Source: Perkinsus olseni (lineage: Eukaryota > Perkinsozoa > Perkinsida > Perkinsidae). From it: a DNA stretch of 41,420 bases. A model generated the notes under the pieces. It ran no database searches, was not told the DNA's origin, and was given only the letters and a program-made list of their open reading frames with translations. Below are positions 12,583 to 22,617 of the stretch, one piece after another (within the stretch, counting starts at the first letter, position 1; the number at the start of each line of letters is the position of its first letter). The position numbers and the translations under genes are program-made. The stretch is from positions 1 to 41,420 of the forward strand of contig JABANP010000467.1 of NCBI GenBank assembly GCA_013115135.1, written 5' to 3'.

Positions 12583-12914
12583 GCTCCGGCTCGAATTGTG
12601 TGCTCAGTGTCCCGCTCGCAGTAGCTTCGTGCACCTTGTCTCTTCTCGCAGGATCCTCCGTGGGAGAAGGACGCAAAGGACCCCGAGCTATTTTTGGAAT
12701 AAATGGGAAACGATCAAGCATCTTCGCGCTACCGCTAGAATTCTGAGGCGGCAACGTCTACTCGACAAGTATGACTTCACGACGATCGAGGGTTGGAATA
12801 TGATGTTTATGACTAGAATGGAAGAATTTGTAGGACTATCGAGAGCAAGTTTTGTTGCCTCTTATCGCTTGTGTTCTCTACTCGTCTTAGTGTGCATATC
12901 ACACGAAGAAGGAC

Positions 12915-13470
12915 ATGGCGCCGGAAGATCGTCAGGATTTAGCCACTTCCATCGCTATATCGGTAATGATGCATCCTCAGCATCCTGCAACAGCAGCAGC
13001 AGCATGTCTTAGGCCTGGTCACAAATAAGACCTCGCAATATTACGTCATGGACTGTGGTTCCGTACGAGTCATCGATAATACAGGCGAGGGTTACGACAC
13101 ATCATGGGCATACTTGGTATCAGTATGTAAGTCCTGAGATATTCATCATCGCCCGGAGGGATGACCAGGTACTCCAAGTCGACGTCGAAGAGCTATTGAC
13201 CTTCCACAAGATTATTGATATTAGATGCATGCAACGCAACAAGAGATGAAGTCATCGCCTGCTTCCCAACATGTTGTGGTGGTGGTGGTGTTGGCTGCCC
13301 AATGGTTGTCGACAATGAGCGCATCATTGCTGCTGCTGTTGTTGTTATAGCACTACCAACAAACTAACGATTAACAGCAATACTCATCCTCATCATCACT
13401 CAGAACACAATAGATATTGAGGTCGAGTTTATACCATGTACATCATCATCATCATCATCATCATCGTGAT
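12915..13470 (+). CDS. Unrecognised small multi-exon gene
   Basis: An ATG at 12915 opens 'MAPEDRQDLATSIAIS'. A GT...AG intron of about 31 bases (starting GTAATG at 12963, ending at one of the CAG units near 12993) joins in phase to 'VLGLVTNKTSQYYVMDCGSV' and on to a GTAAGT donor near 13127. Further codon-like stretches in other frames are 'YVSPEIFIIARRDDQVLQV' (about 13118-13225) and 'NTIDIEVEFIP' (about 13405-13437), each near an AG. The protein family and exact exon chain are not resolved. The alternative is a decayed gene. Confidence 0.3.
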
Positions 13471-13955
13471 GAACACATGATGCTTCTATGTAACTACTCT
13501 TCTTCCCTCTCGCTGTTGATGATGAGCATGATATTGGTGATATGTTGATGATCCATAATATTAGTCGTTATCATAAGCCAATACAACTACTTTATCTCAT
13601 AGTATGTTTGTATCTTGACAGTACGGCTAGTATCACGGAAGAAACACATCATCATCATCATCATCATGAGTAGGAGCGCGATGATGATGATAATGATGAT
13701 GATGATGATGATATTCTCACTACCTCACTCTGTCCTCATTATACTCTGTATAAGAATTCTTCTTCAGGAAATATTCCCTATCTTCAATATTATGCACATA
13801 TGGATTAGTACCACAATCAGTGTTGGTAGTAGTATCATCGTGGAATATACGATATCTAAATATTATTAGCATCAATATAATAATATGAGTAATATCATAA
13901 TAATAATGATCATCATCATCATCATCATTGAGTGGTGGATGGCGGCATGTCCGAC
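13441..13955. repeat. Trinucleotide-rich stretch between convergent genes
   Basis: ATC/CAT tracts at 13441-13466 and about 13648-13667, a GAT/ATG tract about 13679-13712, and another ATC tract about 13908-13929 dominate. Short open stretches such as one after CAG at about 13767 may be exons, but nothing recognisable is seen. Confidence 0.6.
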
Positions 13956-14694
13956 TCACGTAGTAGCAGTATGTGATACTGCAGGTGTGGATGTCGAATG
14001 TTGTTGACCTGCTTGATGATGTCCATGTCCAATCTGTTGCGGGAATAATGATGATGATGATGATGTAGCGAAAAGTAGCGACACATTATCCTTCCTCACG
14101 CGATTAGCCATGTCTTCACATAATTTCTAATAACAACAATAAAACCCGTGGCAACTCATAGCTAGTAGCGGTAGTAATGGTAGTTGTCATCAAACTCACA
14201 TCTTTGTAATTATCTGGCATAATTTTTCTATCATGATGAGGGTCGGAATGATAATCCTCCAACTCGCATATATGAACAGCTAACCCCCGTACTTCACTAT
14301 CATGTAGCAATGAGTTACGCAAGGCTTGCTGCTGCTCTCCATTGCTGCGCTCCATCGTTTCTCCACCTTCCCCAAGTCCTGATTCTTTCCTTCTTCTTCT
14401 CCCTCTCACATCGATACTATCCCAATACCTATCGAGCATATGATGGATTGATGACACTATTGATAGGCAATATAACATCTCCACTGCTTATTACGGTCTA
14501 TCGAATTGAGTATTCCTCTCAAAGAATATCTTGTCTACATGTGTACCACTTGAATAATCAGCATCCAACATAATGAATGGTAATCCAATCGCACTTAAAA
14601 CCCGAATGTTGGGGTACTCGTGGAAGCCTCTCTGATGTCCAACTACGTCTGTTCGCCTGGCGAACTTTGCCACAAACTTATCACAGGAGGGTGT
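13956..14694 (-). CDS. Unrecognised multi-exon gene, 5' end lost at retroelement junction
   Basis: The - strand reads as at least three exons. An upstream exon (about 14690 to 14500) contains 'FARRTDVVGHQRGFHEYPNI' and 'GLPFIMLDADYSSGTHVDKI'. A middle exon (about 14450 to 14200) contains 'HMLDRYWDSIDVRGRRRRK' and 'EVRGLAVHICELEDYHSD' and ends 'DNYKD' before a GTGAGT donor. The last exon, from about 14130 after TTATTAG, contains 'KLCEDMANRVRKDNVSLLFA' and ends at TGA (complement of 13956-13958). Codon content is clearly better than in other frames. The frame is open up to about 14695, where TGTTGTGACG-type LTR-like DNA starts, so the N-terminus is missing or displaced by insertion. No family is recognised. 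Confidence 0.45.
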
Positions 14695-14707
14695 GTTGTG
14701 ACGACCC

Positions 14708-14770
14708 ATGTTATGGTATGATTTATACCACACCATAACGCTTTCATACCGTATGAAAGCGCAATTATTC
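14708..14770. repeat. Cluster of inverted repeats at the start of the retroelement
   Basis: GTTATGGT...ACCATAAC (8-bp arms) encloses GGTAT...ATACC. It is followed by CGCTTTCATAC and its complement separated by one base (11-bp arms, about 14750-14772). A further 9-bp palindromic pair, CAATGAAAT/ATTTCATTG, lies at about 14918-14937. Confidence 0.7.
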
Positions 14771-15234
14771 CAGCGCTCGCCTCGAAAACATTTGGCCCGA
14801 TTGTGGGTAGCTACAGATACTCAAGGAAGTCACTGGATAGTCAAGTGTGGAAGGAACTCGTATTACCTTCGCTTGTGGCGTGCGATGGCTCATTTCTGTT
14901 CTCGCACGCCAGATATTTCAATGAAATAATTTCATTGTATGAAACGGTCAAGCTAAACTAAGCTCGACGCTAGTAGCTTTCACCATTGCCTGACCGAATC
15001 ATCGTGTGATTGATCGCTAGTTGTGAGTCGCAGTTTTCACCGTTCTCAGTGCCCTTCTTCTCTATTCTCTCTTCCTTTGATCCTCCCTTTGGATCTGCTC
15101 CCTCTGATCGTTAGCTCCGTATTATCTGATCTGCTATCTGTAGCTATCTCCTTTGCGTCGTGTTCAACATGGAGACAGACACAGTCCCTTCCGGCGGACA
15201 AACTGGTTCGTCACACGCTCGCCTTAGTATTGTG

Positions 15235-15494
15235 CAGGGTTCGTGCCCTGCGCGCTTACCCTTGTAATCGTTATCGTCTGACCACTTGTAGTTCGCCCTT
15301 CGATTATTGCGCCACCATTCGATCGCGCTACGCTCAAGTGCGTGTTGCATAGCGGTGAACTACTCGACAAGTGAGCTCTTTGTTTGATTCTTCCCACTTG
15401 GCTGCCCCTCCGCGAAGGTTTGCCCTTGTTGTGAAGTTCGACTACGCTATCCACCGAAGCACTGCTACTAGTTGCGTTGGCCAGTGACAGGCAC
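15235..15494 (+). repeat. Dispersed 260-base repeat, copy 1 (in Ty3 leader)
   Basis: It runs from GGGTTCGTGCCC to a conserved GTTGCCCAGTCACAGGCA-like end. Close copies lie at 32589-32846, 36347-36604 and 40758-41018 (+) and 28299-28555 (-). It contains no long open frame. Its first bases resemble a pol III B-box, but no A-box is seen. Confidence 0.8.
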
Positions 15495-15757
15495 AACAAT
15501 TGGTGCAACGGTTCGCTCCGCTCAAGCTATGTACTTGCGGGCCCTAAGCTTGGGTTTACTCCCGAATTGTAGACTTTTTAGACTTTGCATCCGGTTTGCG
15601 ATTCGAGCCTCCTTGACTCGAGGTTCGTTTGTCTTCTGCTATATCTACTACCTTCAAATTCTCCCACGGTTCGTGCTGCGCAACTAGTTCGAGTTGTACG
15701 GCGACATATTGGTAGCAGCTCCTTGTCCAACCTAAAGGCATACTACTCTCTGACGTT

Positions 15758-16092
15758 ATGATCCCCGCTGAAGAGGCCGATCCTGTTGCTCCTCGTTCTC
15801 ATGATGATCAACGTGAAGGTGATCCCTCTCCCCCGGTGATCGAGCCTCCGCCTACGGCTCCTCAAGGTCAAGCACGGCCGCCTTCCGGGGATCCACCGGT
15901 GCCGGCGGGGAATGTGCCCGCCCCCGCTAACAACGTGCCGGTTCCTGGTCCTGCCCGGTTGACACTCCCGCTTCAGCTGCCCGAGAAGTTCTCTAACGGT
16001 CCTCAGCAACAAGTTCGCGACTGGTTCGACAGCTTTGACATCTCCGCTGCCGCCGTTAACTGGACCGTTCAGATGAAGGCGTCCTACTTGGG
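15758..16092 (+). pseudogene. Ty3-type gag, 5' part, interrupted
   Basis: From ATG 15758 the frame has a Pro-rich N-terminus (residues about 25-70), then 'LPEKFSNGPQQQVRDWFDSF' and 'WTVQMKASYLG', matching the 'F.G....V..W...F' pattern of Ty3-family capsid proteins. At 16092 the frame leaves gag and enters 15-base repeat DNA. The rest of the capsid resumes at 23833 in a compatible frame after the insertion and its target duplication. Confidence 0.65.
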
Positions 16093-16099
16093 ATGTATA

Positions 16100-16312
16100 A
16101 CGATTCGTACACCGAAAACTCGTACACAATCACTTTGTACACGGCTCGTACACTGGATACTCGTTCACTCATTGGATTCAGACAACGTCATTTCGTACAC
16201 TTGAAACTCGTACACGTAATACTCGTACATGTAATAAGTCGTGCACATAAAGTTCCTACACGTAAAACTCGTACACTGTCAACTCGTACACGAGCACGAG
16301 TCGTACACTATG
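16100..16312 (+). repeat. F1 left arm: about 13 degenerate 15-base units (GTACAC...ACTC)
   Basis: Units begin GTACAC (variants GTTCAC, GTGCAC, CTACAC, GTACAT) and mostly end ACTC. Nearly all are 15 bases, with exceptions of 11, 16, 17 and 32. Because 15 is divisible by 3, the array gives long spurious open frames rich in Val-His/Arg-Thr pairs. Confidence 0.85.
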
Positions 16313-16473
16313 CTGCTGAGTCGCATATTTGAGCCGCGCGCTGGAAACAATGGCAGAGCGAAGGAAGTGTTATTTTCTGTAGACAGTGAGCCGTTCAGGC
16401 CGATCTGTGAGCGAAATTCTAATAGCGGATGTGATATAAAGGTCAAGGTAACAGGCTCTCAGGCGGGAGGCAA
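16313..16473 (+). repeat. F-family core segment, F1 copy
   Basis: The segment after the left arm starts near TATGCTGCTGAGTCGCAT and ends in GGTCAAGGTAACAGG. It is homologous to 25858-26000 and to 28231-28290 plus 28556-28620. It shows no open frame of note. It ends at the Pao target duplication GCAA (16470-16473). Across the Pao insertion, the sequence would continue into GGGTTCGATCCT, a pol III B-box-like motif. Confidence 0.7.
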
Positions 16474-16738
16474 TATGCCGGTAACGGCATTTATGACGAT
16501 CTGATCGACACAAAGTTGTTGTGATTTTGTTGTGTGTCTCTAGTCTCCACGATTGTGTTCTGATATCTTCTAGCGTCAAGCTAGTGGACTCGGTTCACCA
16601 CTAATTGTTACTAAGTTGTTGACGTCATTAGAGTTGCTGTGGCTCTACTGTGGTATCTACTTTATCCTCAAGTTCGTCACCTAGAACCTTTGTATACTTT
16701 GACGGCAAAGAGTCTTGAGTTGTCTCAATTCCGTCATA
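16474..16738 (+). repeat. 5' LTR of the Pao element
   Basis: 265 bases, starting with the short inverted pair TGCCGGTAACGGCA. It matches 22249-22513 with three substitutions, located in the segment corresponding to 16578-16606. Confidence 0.92.
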
Positions 16739-16762
16739 TTCTACCGGGATACTAAGTGACCG

Positions 16763-19700
16763 ATGTCGACTACGTCAGCTCTACCGTCACAGACTGTTGA
16801 TGACGAGCAACTACTACGATTGGCTGAGAGGATAGCTGCCCTTAGGTTGAGTACCGACTCGAGGAGTAGCTTGCGAGATTCTACAACTCACAGCAAAACT
16901 CTGTCGTGTTTCTCATTCCTCAGGGGTATTTTCTCCAATCGTACCCATGCAGCGACAACGCCCTTTCGTCCTATTGTTCGCCCTCTTGGAACGACTCAGA
17001 GTGACCCTGGTGTGGTCGAGCGGAATATGCAGCCTAGGGGACCTCTACAGGACCTGCCCAATGATGATACTTCCAGTAGTATGGGACCTCTTCAACTTGG
17101 CAGTGTAGCTGGATCGGGTCTCTCTGCCGTCGATCTTGAACGGGTGCATGACTCATCGTTTAAGCGCGCTAAGGATACACAGTTACCTGCGGGTGGTGCT
17201 TTTATGGGTCATGCCGATAGTCGGTCCGTTGACATGTTCCTTCAAGAAGTCAAGCGTGCGCCGGGATGGTCCGTTGGTGTGATACCTCAACTGTTTCAGG
17301 CTTACTACTTGGAATTCTCGCTGGATGTGTCTGTTCGTGGAGTGATCACCGGTATCGTCGATAAAGATCTGAAGCAACGAGGTCTAGAAGGTTATGATGC
17401 TCTCGTTGCCAGAGCAGCGGCGATTGAGTCGGCCTTGCGGGCTCGGTTTGATTCTATTAATTCACATCGAATCCTTGCTGATAGATGGGAGAGTATTCGG
17501 TGGAACATCAGCGATGACTTTGAGAAGTTCTTCTTGGAGTTCCAGGAGATCCGTGATTCCTATTCACGACAACGTGGGCAAGAACTTCGTGGTGCTGACG
17601 TAGTGGAGAGGTTATTTGGTGCTTTACCCAAGAAGTTGGCCGACCGCCTCATTAGACAGTATGGTGGTAACCCTTCAGAGCAGCAGATCCTGGAGTTCTG
17701 TCGTCGTGAGAATATGATACTAACTCGTAATCGTGCTATGAAGAATGGTCCGTCTCGCAGCACTGCACGGTCAAATATTAACTCTGTATGTGTTGAAGAG
17801 GAAGATGATCGGCTTGAGCAACGCCCGGATGGTTTCTTCGTTATGCCGGTCGAGCAGACCAGTACCTCTACTCAGACGAACAATCGTTTATTCGTCTCTA
17901 ATCTGGCCTTCAGCGCCTCGGAACGTGACCTTCTAGGCGCCTTCAGAAGTGTGTTGCGACTATCCGGTGCTGTTCCGCGTGGTATAAGACTGTTCAAGGA
18001 TGGTCGAAATAAGAGTAGGGGAATTGGTTTGATAGAATTTGATACAGCTGATGCTGCTACCAGAGCTCTGGGTGTCGGTGACGGCCAGCAAGTGCTTGGA
18101 CGAAAAGTGAGAGCACGTCGTGATCGTGGCGCTTCATCTTCTCCCCCGTCGTCTGGCTCTTCCTCTGAGACCCCTTCAGGTTCTGCCTCTGGTGCTAAAC
18201 GTCGTCGAACAGATGATGGCTCTGGAGCCGCTGCTGCTGCCAATGCACCACAAGGAGCGGCAGGTGATACTGAGGGCTCCGGGAGCTCGGTGGACGTCCG
18301 TTGTGTACAACCAGAAGATCAAAGCTGTGATACTTGTGACGCCGATGGTGCCCTTGAAGCTGAAGATCAGTCGCCTGATACTACACCGGTTGCTGTCAAG
18401 GACGGTACCCTTTGTTCTGTTGTCGGGACTCTGGACTTCGGTCACGTGGATCACCAAAATGCTGATATTGATGTAGAGCTTTGTAAACTCGGACAAGGCT
18501 CCGTAGCTGGCAAACCGTTGACTACGGTGCGCTCGCTGGTGTCGGTGAGAGCTGGCTATGATACCACTAATAAAGTCGATTGGTTGTTAGACAGTGGCTG
18601 TGCTCTTCACTTGATTGACAAGAATACCCATCCTTGGTTGTGTAATGCTCGGTCAGTACTTCTTCCCAAACCCGTTCGTTTGATATTTGCTAATGGTACA
18701 TCGCAGTCTGTAGATGAGGCTAAGCTCGTTGCCTTTGTGTATGATGGTCATCGTTGTTACTCGCGTGTACTTGTCGTTGAAGGTCTGACCGTTAGTGGTA
18801 TCTTATCATTGCACCAACTTGCTAATGATTTTGGTACGGTTGCCTGGCATTTGAACGATGATAATGGTGAGGTGTTAAGGCTTGGGCCACATGTTGTCCT
18901 CCAACCTCGCTCCTCTGGTCCTCCTCAGCTGAGTTCTGCGCCGATTTCTTCACCTCCACTTGTGGAGGTTTTCAGCATGTCTGCCGACTACGATCACACG
19001 GACGACCTCTCTCCCTCGGCTCAGGATGCCGTGGAGGCCGGGAAGGCGGATTTTCTGATGAATAATATCGATCGTCCACCTGACACTACGGCATCATCTT
19101 ATGGTGAGTCGGGAACTGTGAAACATCTGAAAGTTGATTATGTTCAAGATGATACTGGTCATAGTCGGGCACGTGTTGGTTTACCGTGGCTGAGTGATGA
19201 TCGTCCCGACTGCAATACTCCTGGCTTGCAAAGCTCGGTGGCAGCAGCCCGTGATCGCGTGACTTGTAAGAAGCTTGCTTCTCTTGGCCCAGAATGGCTC
19301 GGTCGACTTTCTCATGAGCTAGATGATATGGTGTCTCAGGGCCATATTCGACCCCTTACCAAAGAAGAGATGCTGATGAACCCGCCCGTGATGAGCGCGG
19401 TGGTGGTGTTACGCCCCGGACACCCTACCCAGCCCCTACGGGTGACGATCGACGCTCGCCCCTTGAACCGATATCTCGGTCCAGGGGACACATCGATTTT
19501 GAGTCAGGCACTTCAGAAAGTACTGTTGAGATGGCGATTGGCTCCGTACACCTGCTGGGACGACATCACCAGGGCCTTTCTGCAAGTACTTTTACCAGAA
19601 GAGGACTCTAGGTTCATTAACTTTCGCATCAACAACATGGTTTTCAGGTGTCTGCGACTGCCCTTTGGGCTGGTCTGCAGCCCTGCTATCCTATCTTGTG

Positions 19701-19879
19701 TGTTGGAGAACGCTGGTATTGTACTCAGTGATGCTGATGGTAGTACCCTCGCCGCTTTCTTCGCCTATATGGACGACCTGTTGTACACCAGCTGGTCTCC
19801 AGATAAGCTGTTGGAGCGTCGCAGCCTCGGTAGGAAAGTGCTGGCTGAGAGATACCGGATGGAATGTCAGCCCAAGTAA
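16763..19879 (+). CDS. Pao Gag-RRM-protease-RT (5' part of polyprotein)
   Basis: 1038 codons from ATG 16763, 24 bases after the LTR. Residues 1 to about 345 are capsid-like (helical, 'RWNISDDFEKFFLEFQEI'). No CCHC knuckle is seen. Instead residues about 373-453 form an RRM: RNP2 'LFVSNL' at 375-380, RNP1-like 'SRGIGLIEF' at 418-426, then a basic 'RARRDRG' and a 'KRRR' patch. The aspartic protease has 'WLLDSGCALHLID' (DSG at 610-612). RT follows with 'TIDARPLN', the BEL/Pao-type 'LLRWR', 'LPFGL' and YMDD at 1002-1005. The frame stops at TAA 19877-19879, about 30 residues after YMDD, inside RT. Sequence resembling the remainder of RT continues in the +1 frame. Confidence 0.88.
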   Translation: MSTTSALPSQTVDDEQLLRLAERIAALRLSTDSRSSLRDSTTHSKTLSCFSFLRGIFSNRTHAATTPFRPIVRPLGTTQSDPGVVERNMQPRGPLQDLPNDDTSSSMGPLQLGSVAGSGLSAVDLERVHDSSFKRAKDTQLPAGGAFMGHADSRSVDMFLQEVKRAPGWSVGVIPQLFQAYYLEFSLDVSVRGVITGIVDKDLKQRGLEGYDALVARAAAIESALRARFDSINSHRILADRWESIRWNISDDFEKFFLEFQEIRDSYSRQRGQELRGADVVERLFGALPKKLADRLIRQYGGNPSEQQILEFCRRENMILTRNRAMKNGPSRSTARSNINSVCVEEEDDRLEQRPDGFFVMPVEQTSTSTQTNNRLFVSNLAFSASERDLLGAFRSVLRLSGAVPRGIRLFKDGRNKSRGIGLIEFDTADAATRALGVGDGQQVLGRKVRARRDRGASSSPPSSGSSSETPSGSASGAKRRRTDDGSGAAAAANAPQGAAGDTEGSGSSVDVRCVQPEDQSCDTCDADGALEAEDQSPDTTPVAVKDGTLCSVVGTLDFGHVDHQNADIDVELCKLGQGSVAGKPLTTVRSLVSVRAGYDTTNKVDWLLDSGCALHLIDKNTHPWLCNARSVLLPKPVRLIFANGTSQSVDEAKLVAFVYDGHRCYSRVLVVEGLTVSGILSLHQLANDFGTVAWHLNDDNGEVLRLGPHVVLQPRSSGPPQLSSAPISSPPLVEVFSMSADYDHTDDLSPSAQDAVEAGKADFLMNNIDRPPDTTASSYGESGTVKHLKVDYVQDDTGHSRARVGLPWLSDDRPDCNTPGLQSSVAAARDRVTCKKLASLGPEWLGRLSHELDDMVSQGHIRPLTKEEMLMNPPVMSAVVVLRPGHPTQPLRVTIDARPLNRYLGPGDTSILSQALQKVLLRWRLAPYTCWDDITRAFLQVLLPEEDSRFINFRINNMVFRCLRLPFGLVCSPAILSCVLENAGIVLSDADGSTLAAFFAYMDDLLYTSWSPDKLLERRSLGRKVLAERYRMECQPK

Positions 19880-22259
19880 AGCTATTCTCGGATATGATCC
19901 GGAGTTCAATGTCTCCCAGCCTCAGATAGCGCCTACAATAACGACATCTACAAAACCTGTGAAGGTTCTTGGTTATCAGTGGAATCTTGTAGAGGATTCT
20001 CTTTCGGTGATATTGCCTGATGTTAGTGAACGCCCCCTTAGGACCAGACGTGATTGCTTTCAGACTCTGGGAAAGTACTTCGACCCACTCGGTATTCACA
20101 TTGAAGCAGCAGCGAGGGAGCGATGGCTGCTTCGACAAACAGCCCACAGCACTGCCAGCTGGGACTCAGTCGATGTCCCAACCGAGGTAGTTCAAGGTAT
20201 ACGTGCCCTTTTCGACACCAAGCTCCCTCCTCAGCCACGTTTCGCTGACATCCGCTCTGGTATTGTCATCTACTGTGATGCTGCTGGTACAGGCTGCATC
20301 TGTGCGGATGCGAGAGCCATCTCTAGTGGTAGGAGGATCGTCGCTCGTCAGCGTACTCTTAATCCTTCATGGTCTATTGCCCGTTTAGAGCTCTGTGGTC
20401 TCGTCTTGGCTGCCGAACTACTCAGCACAATCCTTAAGGAGATTGATGTGGTGGTGAGTGACGGTTATGATGTAGAGTCGCTGTGGATTCTCACTGACTC
20501 TCAGCTTAATGCTTGGAGGCTCCGCCGGTCGCCTGCTCTCGACGCCAAGTACCTCCCGAAGTTTGAGTTGCGCCGTATGACCAAGCTGCGCGGAAGTCTT
20601 CGTGATATGGCTTCCTACTATCGTCGCGACATCTGCATCGGTAGCATTTCTGGGGCGGAGAATCCTGCGGATCTTGGGACGCGCCCAGGTACAAATGACA
20701 GTCCGGCCAAGATGATGTTGTTGTCCGGCAAGAACATCGAAGTCACTCTGAGTAAGGCCAAGGTTATATCCACGTTCTCGGTCACCGCAACTTCAGGCTG
20801 TGATGAGGTTGTGGATGAATTAGACGAAGCTCTGGCCTCTACCGATGCGGTGGTGAATGCGGTGGTCGACTTGCATAAGGATGTCCCCTCGCTTGAACCA
20901 GATGAAGACCTTCGCCGTCTGTTGTTGAACGCTCAATCTTCCGACCCTGATCTTCAGGGTATCTTCAAGAAGCTCAAGGCCGCTGATGGTGTTATCGACG
21001 GTTATGAGCTGTATGATGGCCTTATCTATCGCACTGGCAGCGTCTCTCTTGATGATTCCGGCCGTGGCTCGTGCGTTTGCCATCAAATAGTGGTCCCGGA
21101 AGTCCGTCGAGATCTTCAGTCCCTTGTAACTAAATGGGTGCATGATAAGCATCGGGGACACCCGGGTCGTACTACTCTCACCAGATGGGTATGGAGAAGC
21201 TACTATTGGAAGAGACTCGACCGGACGGTGAGAATGCTGAACCAGCAATGCGAAGGCTGCCAAGCGAGGAGAATTGCTGATAATAGACGCCGGACGCACT
21301 CTGCAAGGCCTCCTGGATGCTCGGTGAAGTACGAACCCTTCGCCATCGCCTACTACGATGTCATGGGTCCCTACCAACTTTCCAAGGACGAAGGTGGTGA
21401 TCCCAAGAAGCTTTACATCTTCACTCTGTCCTGTCACTCGTCGAAGTTTGTGAAGTGTGAGCCGGCCTATAGTAAAGGAGGAGAAAGCGCCTCCAGGGCT
21501 TTACTTCGATTGCTTACTGATGAAGGACCTTCGAGGGTGTTAATGGTAGACCAGGGTCTGAACGTGCCTGAGGTCATGTCGGTTGCGGACGAGTGGGATG
21601 CGACGGTGGTAGCTGCCCCACCTCGTGGAGAAGAGTTGAGAGGATGGGGTGAGCGTGCCCATAGAGATGTGCACGCTGTTATTCGTGGTTGTCTATGGGA
21701 TCTGGCTGCTGACCACAAGCTTCCTACTGAGGATGAGTTCCTTCGTATCCTGAGCAGAGCTGTCACTATCGTCAATATGACTCCCTATGTGGATGGGTCG
21801 CCGCTGTGCCCTTTCCTGGTTTGCCGAGGACATAGCAGGATGATTGGTGACGTTAATGCCAAAAAAGAGGCTGATGATATCAGGAAGGCGATATTTGATG
21901 GTCTCGAGCCTCCTACTTGGTGGTCCGAGGAGCTTGCACAGTTGTATCGAGACCGACTAGGCGAAGGTCGGATAGTGGCATTGAAGGAGCTAGCTGACGT
22001 GTGGTGGTTACGACGGCGTGATGTTCGAGAGAAGCTAATGAGCCGTGTGAAGAGACATGCTAGCAGAGATCTCGTCGAGGGTGCGAAGGTTTACCGCTGG
22101 CGTCCTATGCTGGGGAAGTTTGGGAAGCTCAATACCGGTTGGTCACCGGCTGTGCTGGTCAAGAAGATGAGTAGCAGCGTCTGCAAGGTGCGACTGCCCG
22201 ATGGTAAAGAAGTGACTGAGAGTGTTCTCAACCTTCGCCCGGCGGGAGTATGCCGGTAA
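19868..22259 (+). CDS. Pao RT C-terminus, RNase H and integrase (+1 frame)
   Basis: This frame is open from 19665, but RT-like sequence starts only about 19868 ('SKAILGYDPEFN'). RNase H follows with 'IVIYCDAAGTG', 'WSIARLELCGLVLAAEL', 'LTDSQLNAWRLRRS' and the BEL/Pao hallmark 'GAENPADLGTR'. Integrase has an HHCC zinc domain ('HDKHRGHPG', 'CEGCQ'). Its catalytic core has Asp in 'YYDVMGP', Asp in 'MVDQG' and a likely Glu in 'GWGERAHRD'. The C-terminal part, 'KLNTGWSPAVLVK', resembles the DUF5641-type tail. The stop TAA (22257-22259) lies 11 bases inside the 3' LTR. Expression needs a +1 shift near 19875, or the element carries a one-base lesion there. Confidence 0.86.
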
Positions 22260-22513
22260 CGGCATTTATGACGATCTGATCGACACAAAGTTGTTGTGAT
22301 TTTGTTGTGTGTCTCTAGTCTCCACGATTGTGTTCTGATATCTTCTAGCGTCGAGCTAGTGGACTCGGTCCACCAGTAATTGTTACTAAGTTGTTGACGT
22401 CATTAGAGTTGCTGTGGCTCTACTGTGGTATCTACTTTATCCTCAAGTTCGTCACCTAGAACCTTTGTATACTTTGACGGCAAAGAGTCTTGAGTTGTCT
22501 CAATTCCGTCATA
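22249..22513 (+). repeat. 3' LTR of the Pao element
   Basis: 265 bases, matching the 5' LTR with three substitutions. The polyprotein stop codon lies within its first 11 bases. It is followed by the target duplication GCAA. Confidence 0.92.
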
Positions 22514-22567
22514 GCAACGGGTTCGATCCTACGAAAAGGAAGGGAATATATTGGGTTAGGCAACGGG

Positions 22568-22604
22568 AAAATTTTTTAGACAAGTCGGGGAGCGGCTCCG
22601 CGGA
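22568..22604. repeat. A/T tract plus GC hairpin, F-family motif
   Basis: AATTTTTTAGACAAG is followed by a GGAGCGGCTCC-type palindrome. Related motifs occur at 28637-28673, 31926-31961, 34180-34222, 37897-37943 and 40093-40130. Confidence 0.65.
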
Positions 22605-22617
22605 GATTCTCCGCCGG

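Larger units (their letters stand above)
16474..22513 (+). mobile_element. Complete BEL/Pao LTR retrotransposon
   Basis: Two 265-base LTRs (16474-16738 and 22249-22513) differ at only three positions I can find. They begin TAT and end ATA, and are flanked by the 4-base duplication GCAA (16470-16473 and 22514-22517). The internal part encodes Gag, an RRM, a DSG protease, RT, RNase H and integrase in BEL/Pao order. A purine-rich GGCGGGAG precedes the 3' LTR. Low LTR divergence indicates a recent insertion, later than the F1 element it sits in. I could not identify a primer-binding site with a clear TGG after the 5' LTR. Confidence 0.92.

Noticed and set aside
12521..13012. A 163-codon frame overlapping tRNA-Thr
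   Set aside because: It begins inside the tRNA, its first part is translated tRNA sequence, and a better-supported start and splice chain begins at 12915.
16100..16312. Possible CRISPR array
   Set aside because: Eukaryotic context, units of 15 bases without distinct spacers, and inverted counterparts at the other end of the element.
16100..16332. Open frames of 70-90 codons rich in Val-His and Arg-Thr repeats over GTACAC arrays
   Set aside because: A 15-base period keeps any frame open, and both strands and several frames are equally open. No start context or family supports coding.
16739..16762. tRNA primer-binding site just after the Pao 5' LTR
   Set aside because: No TGG-starting match and no clear complement to a tRNA 3' end is visible in these 24 bases.
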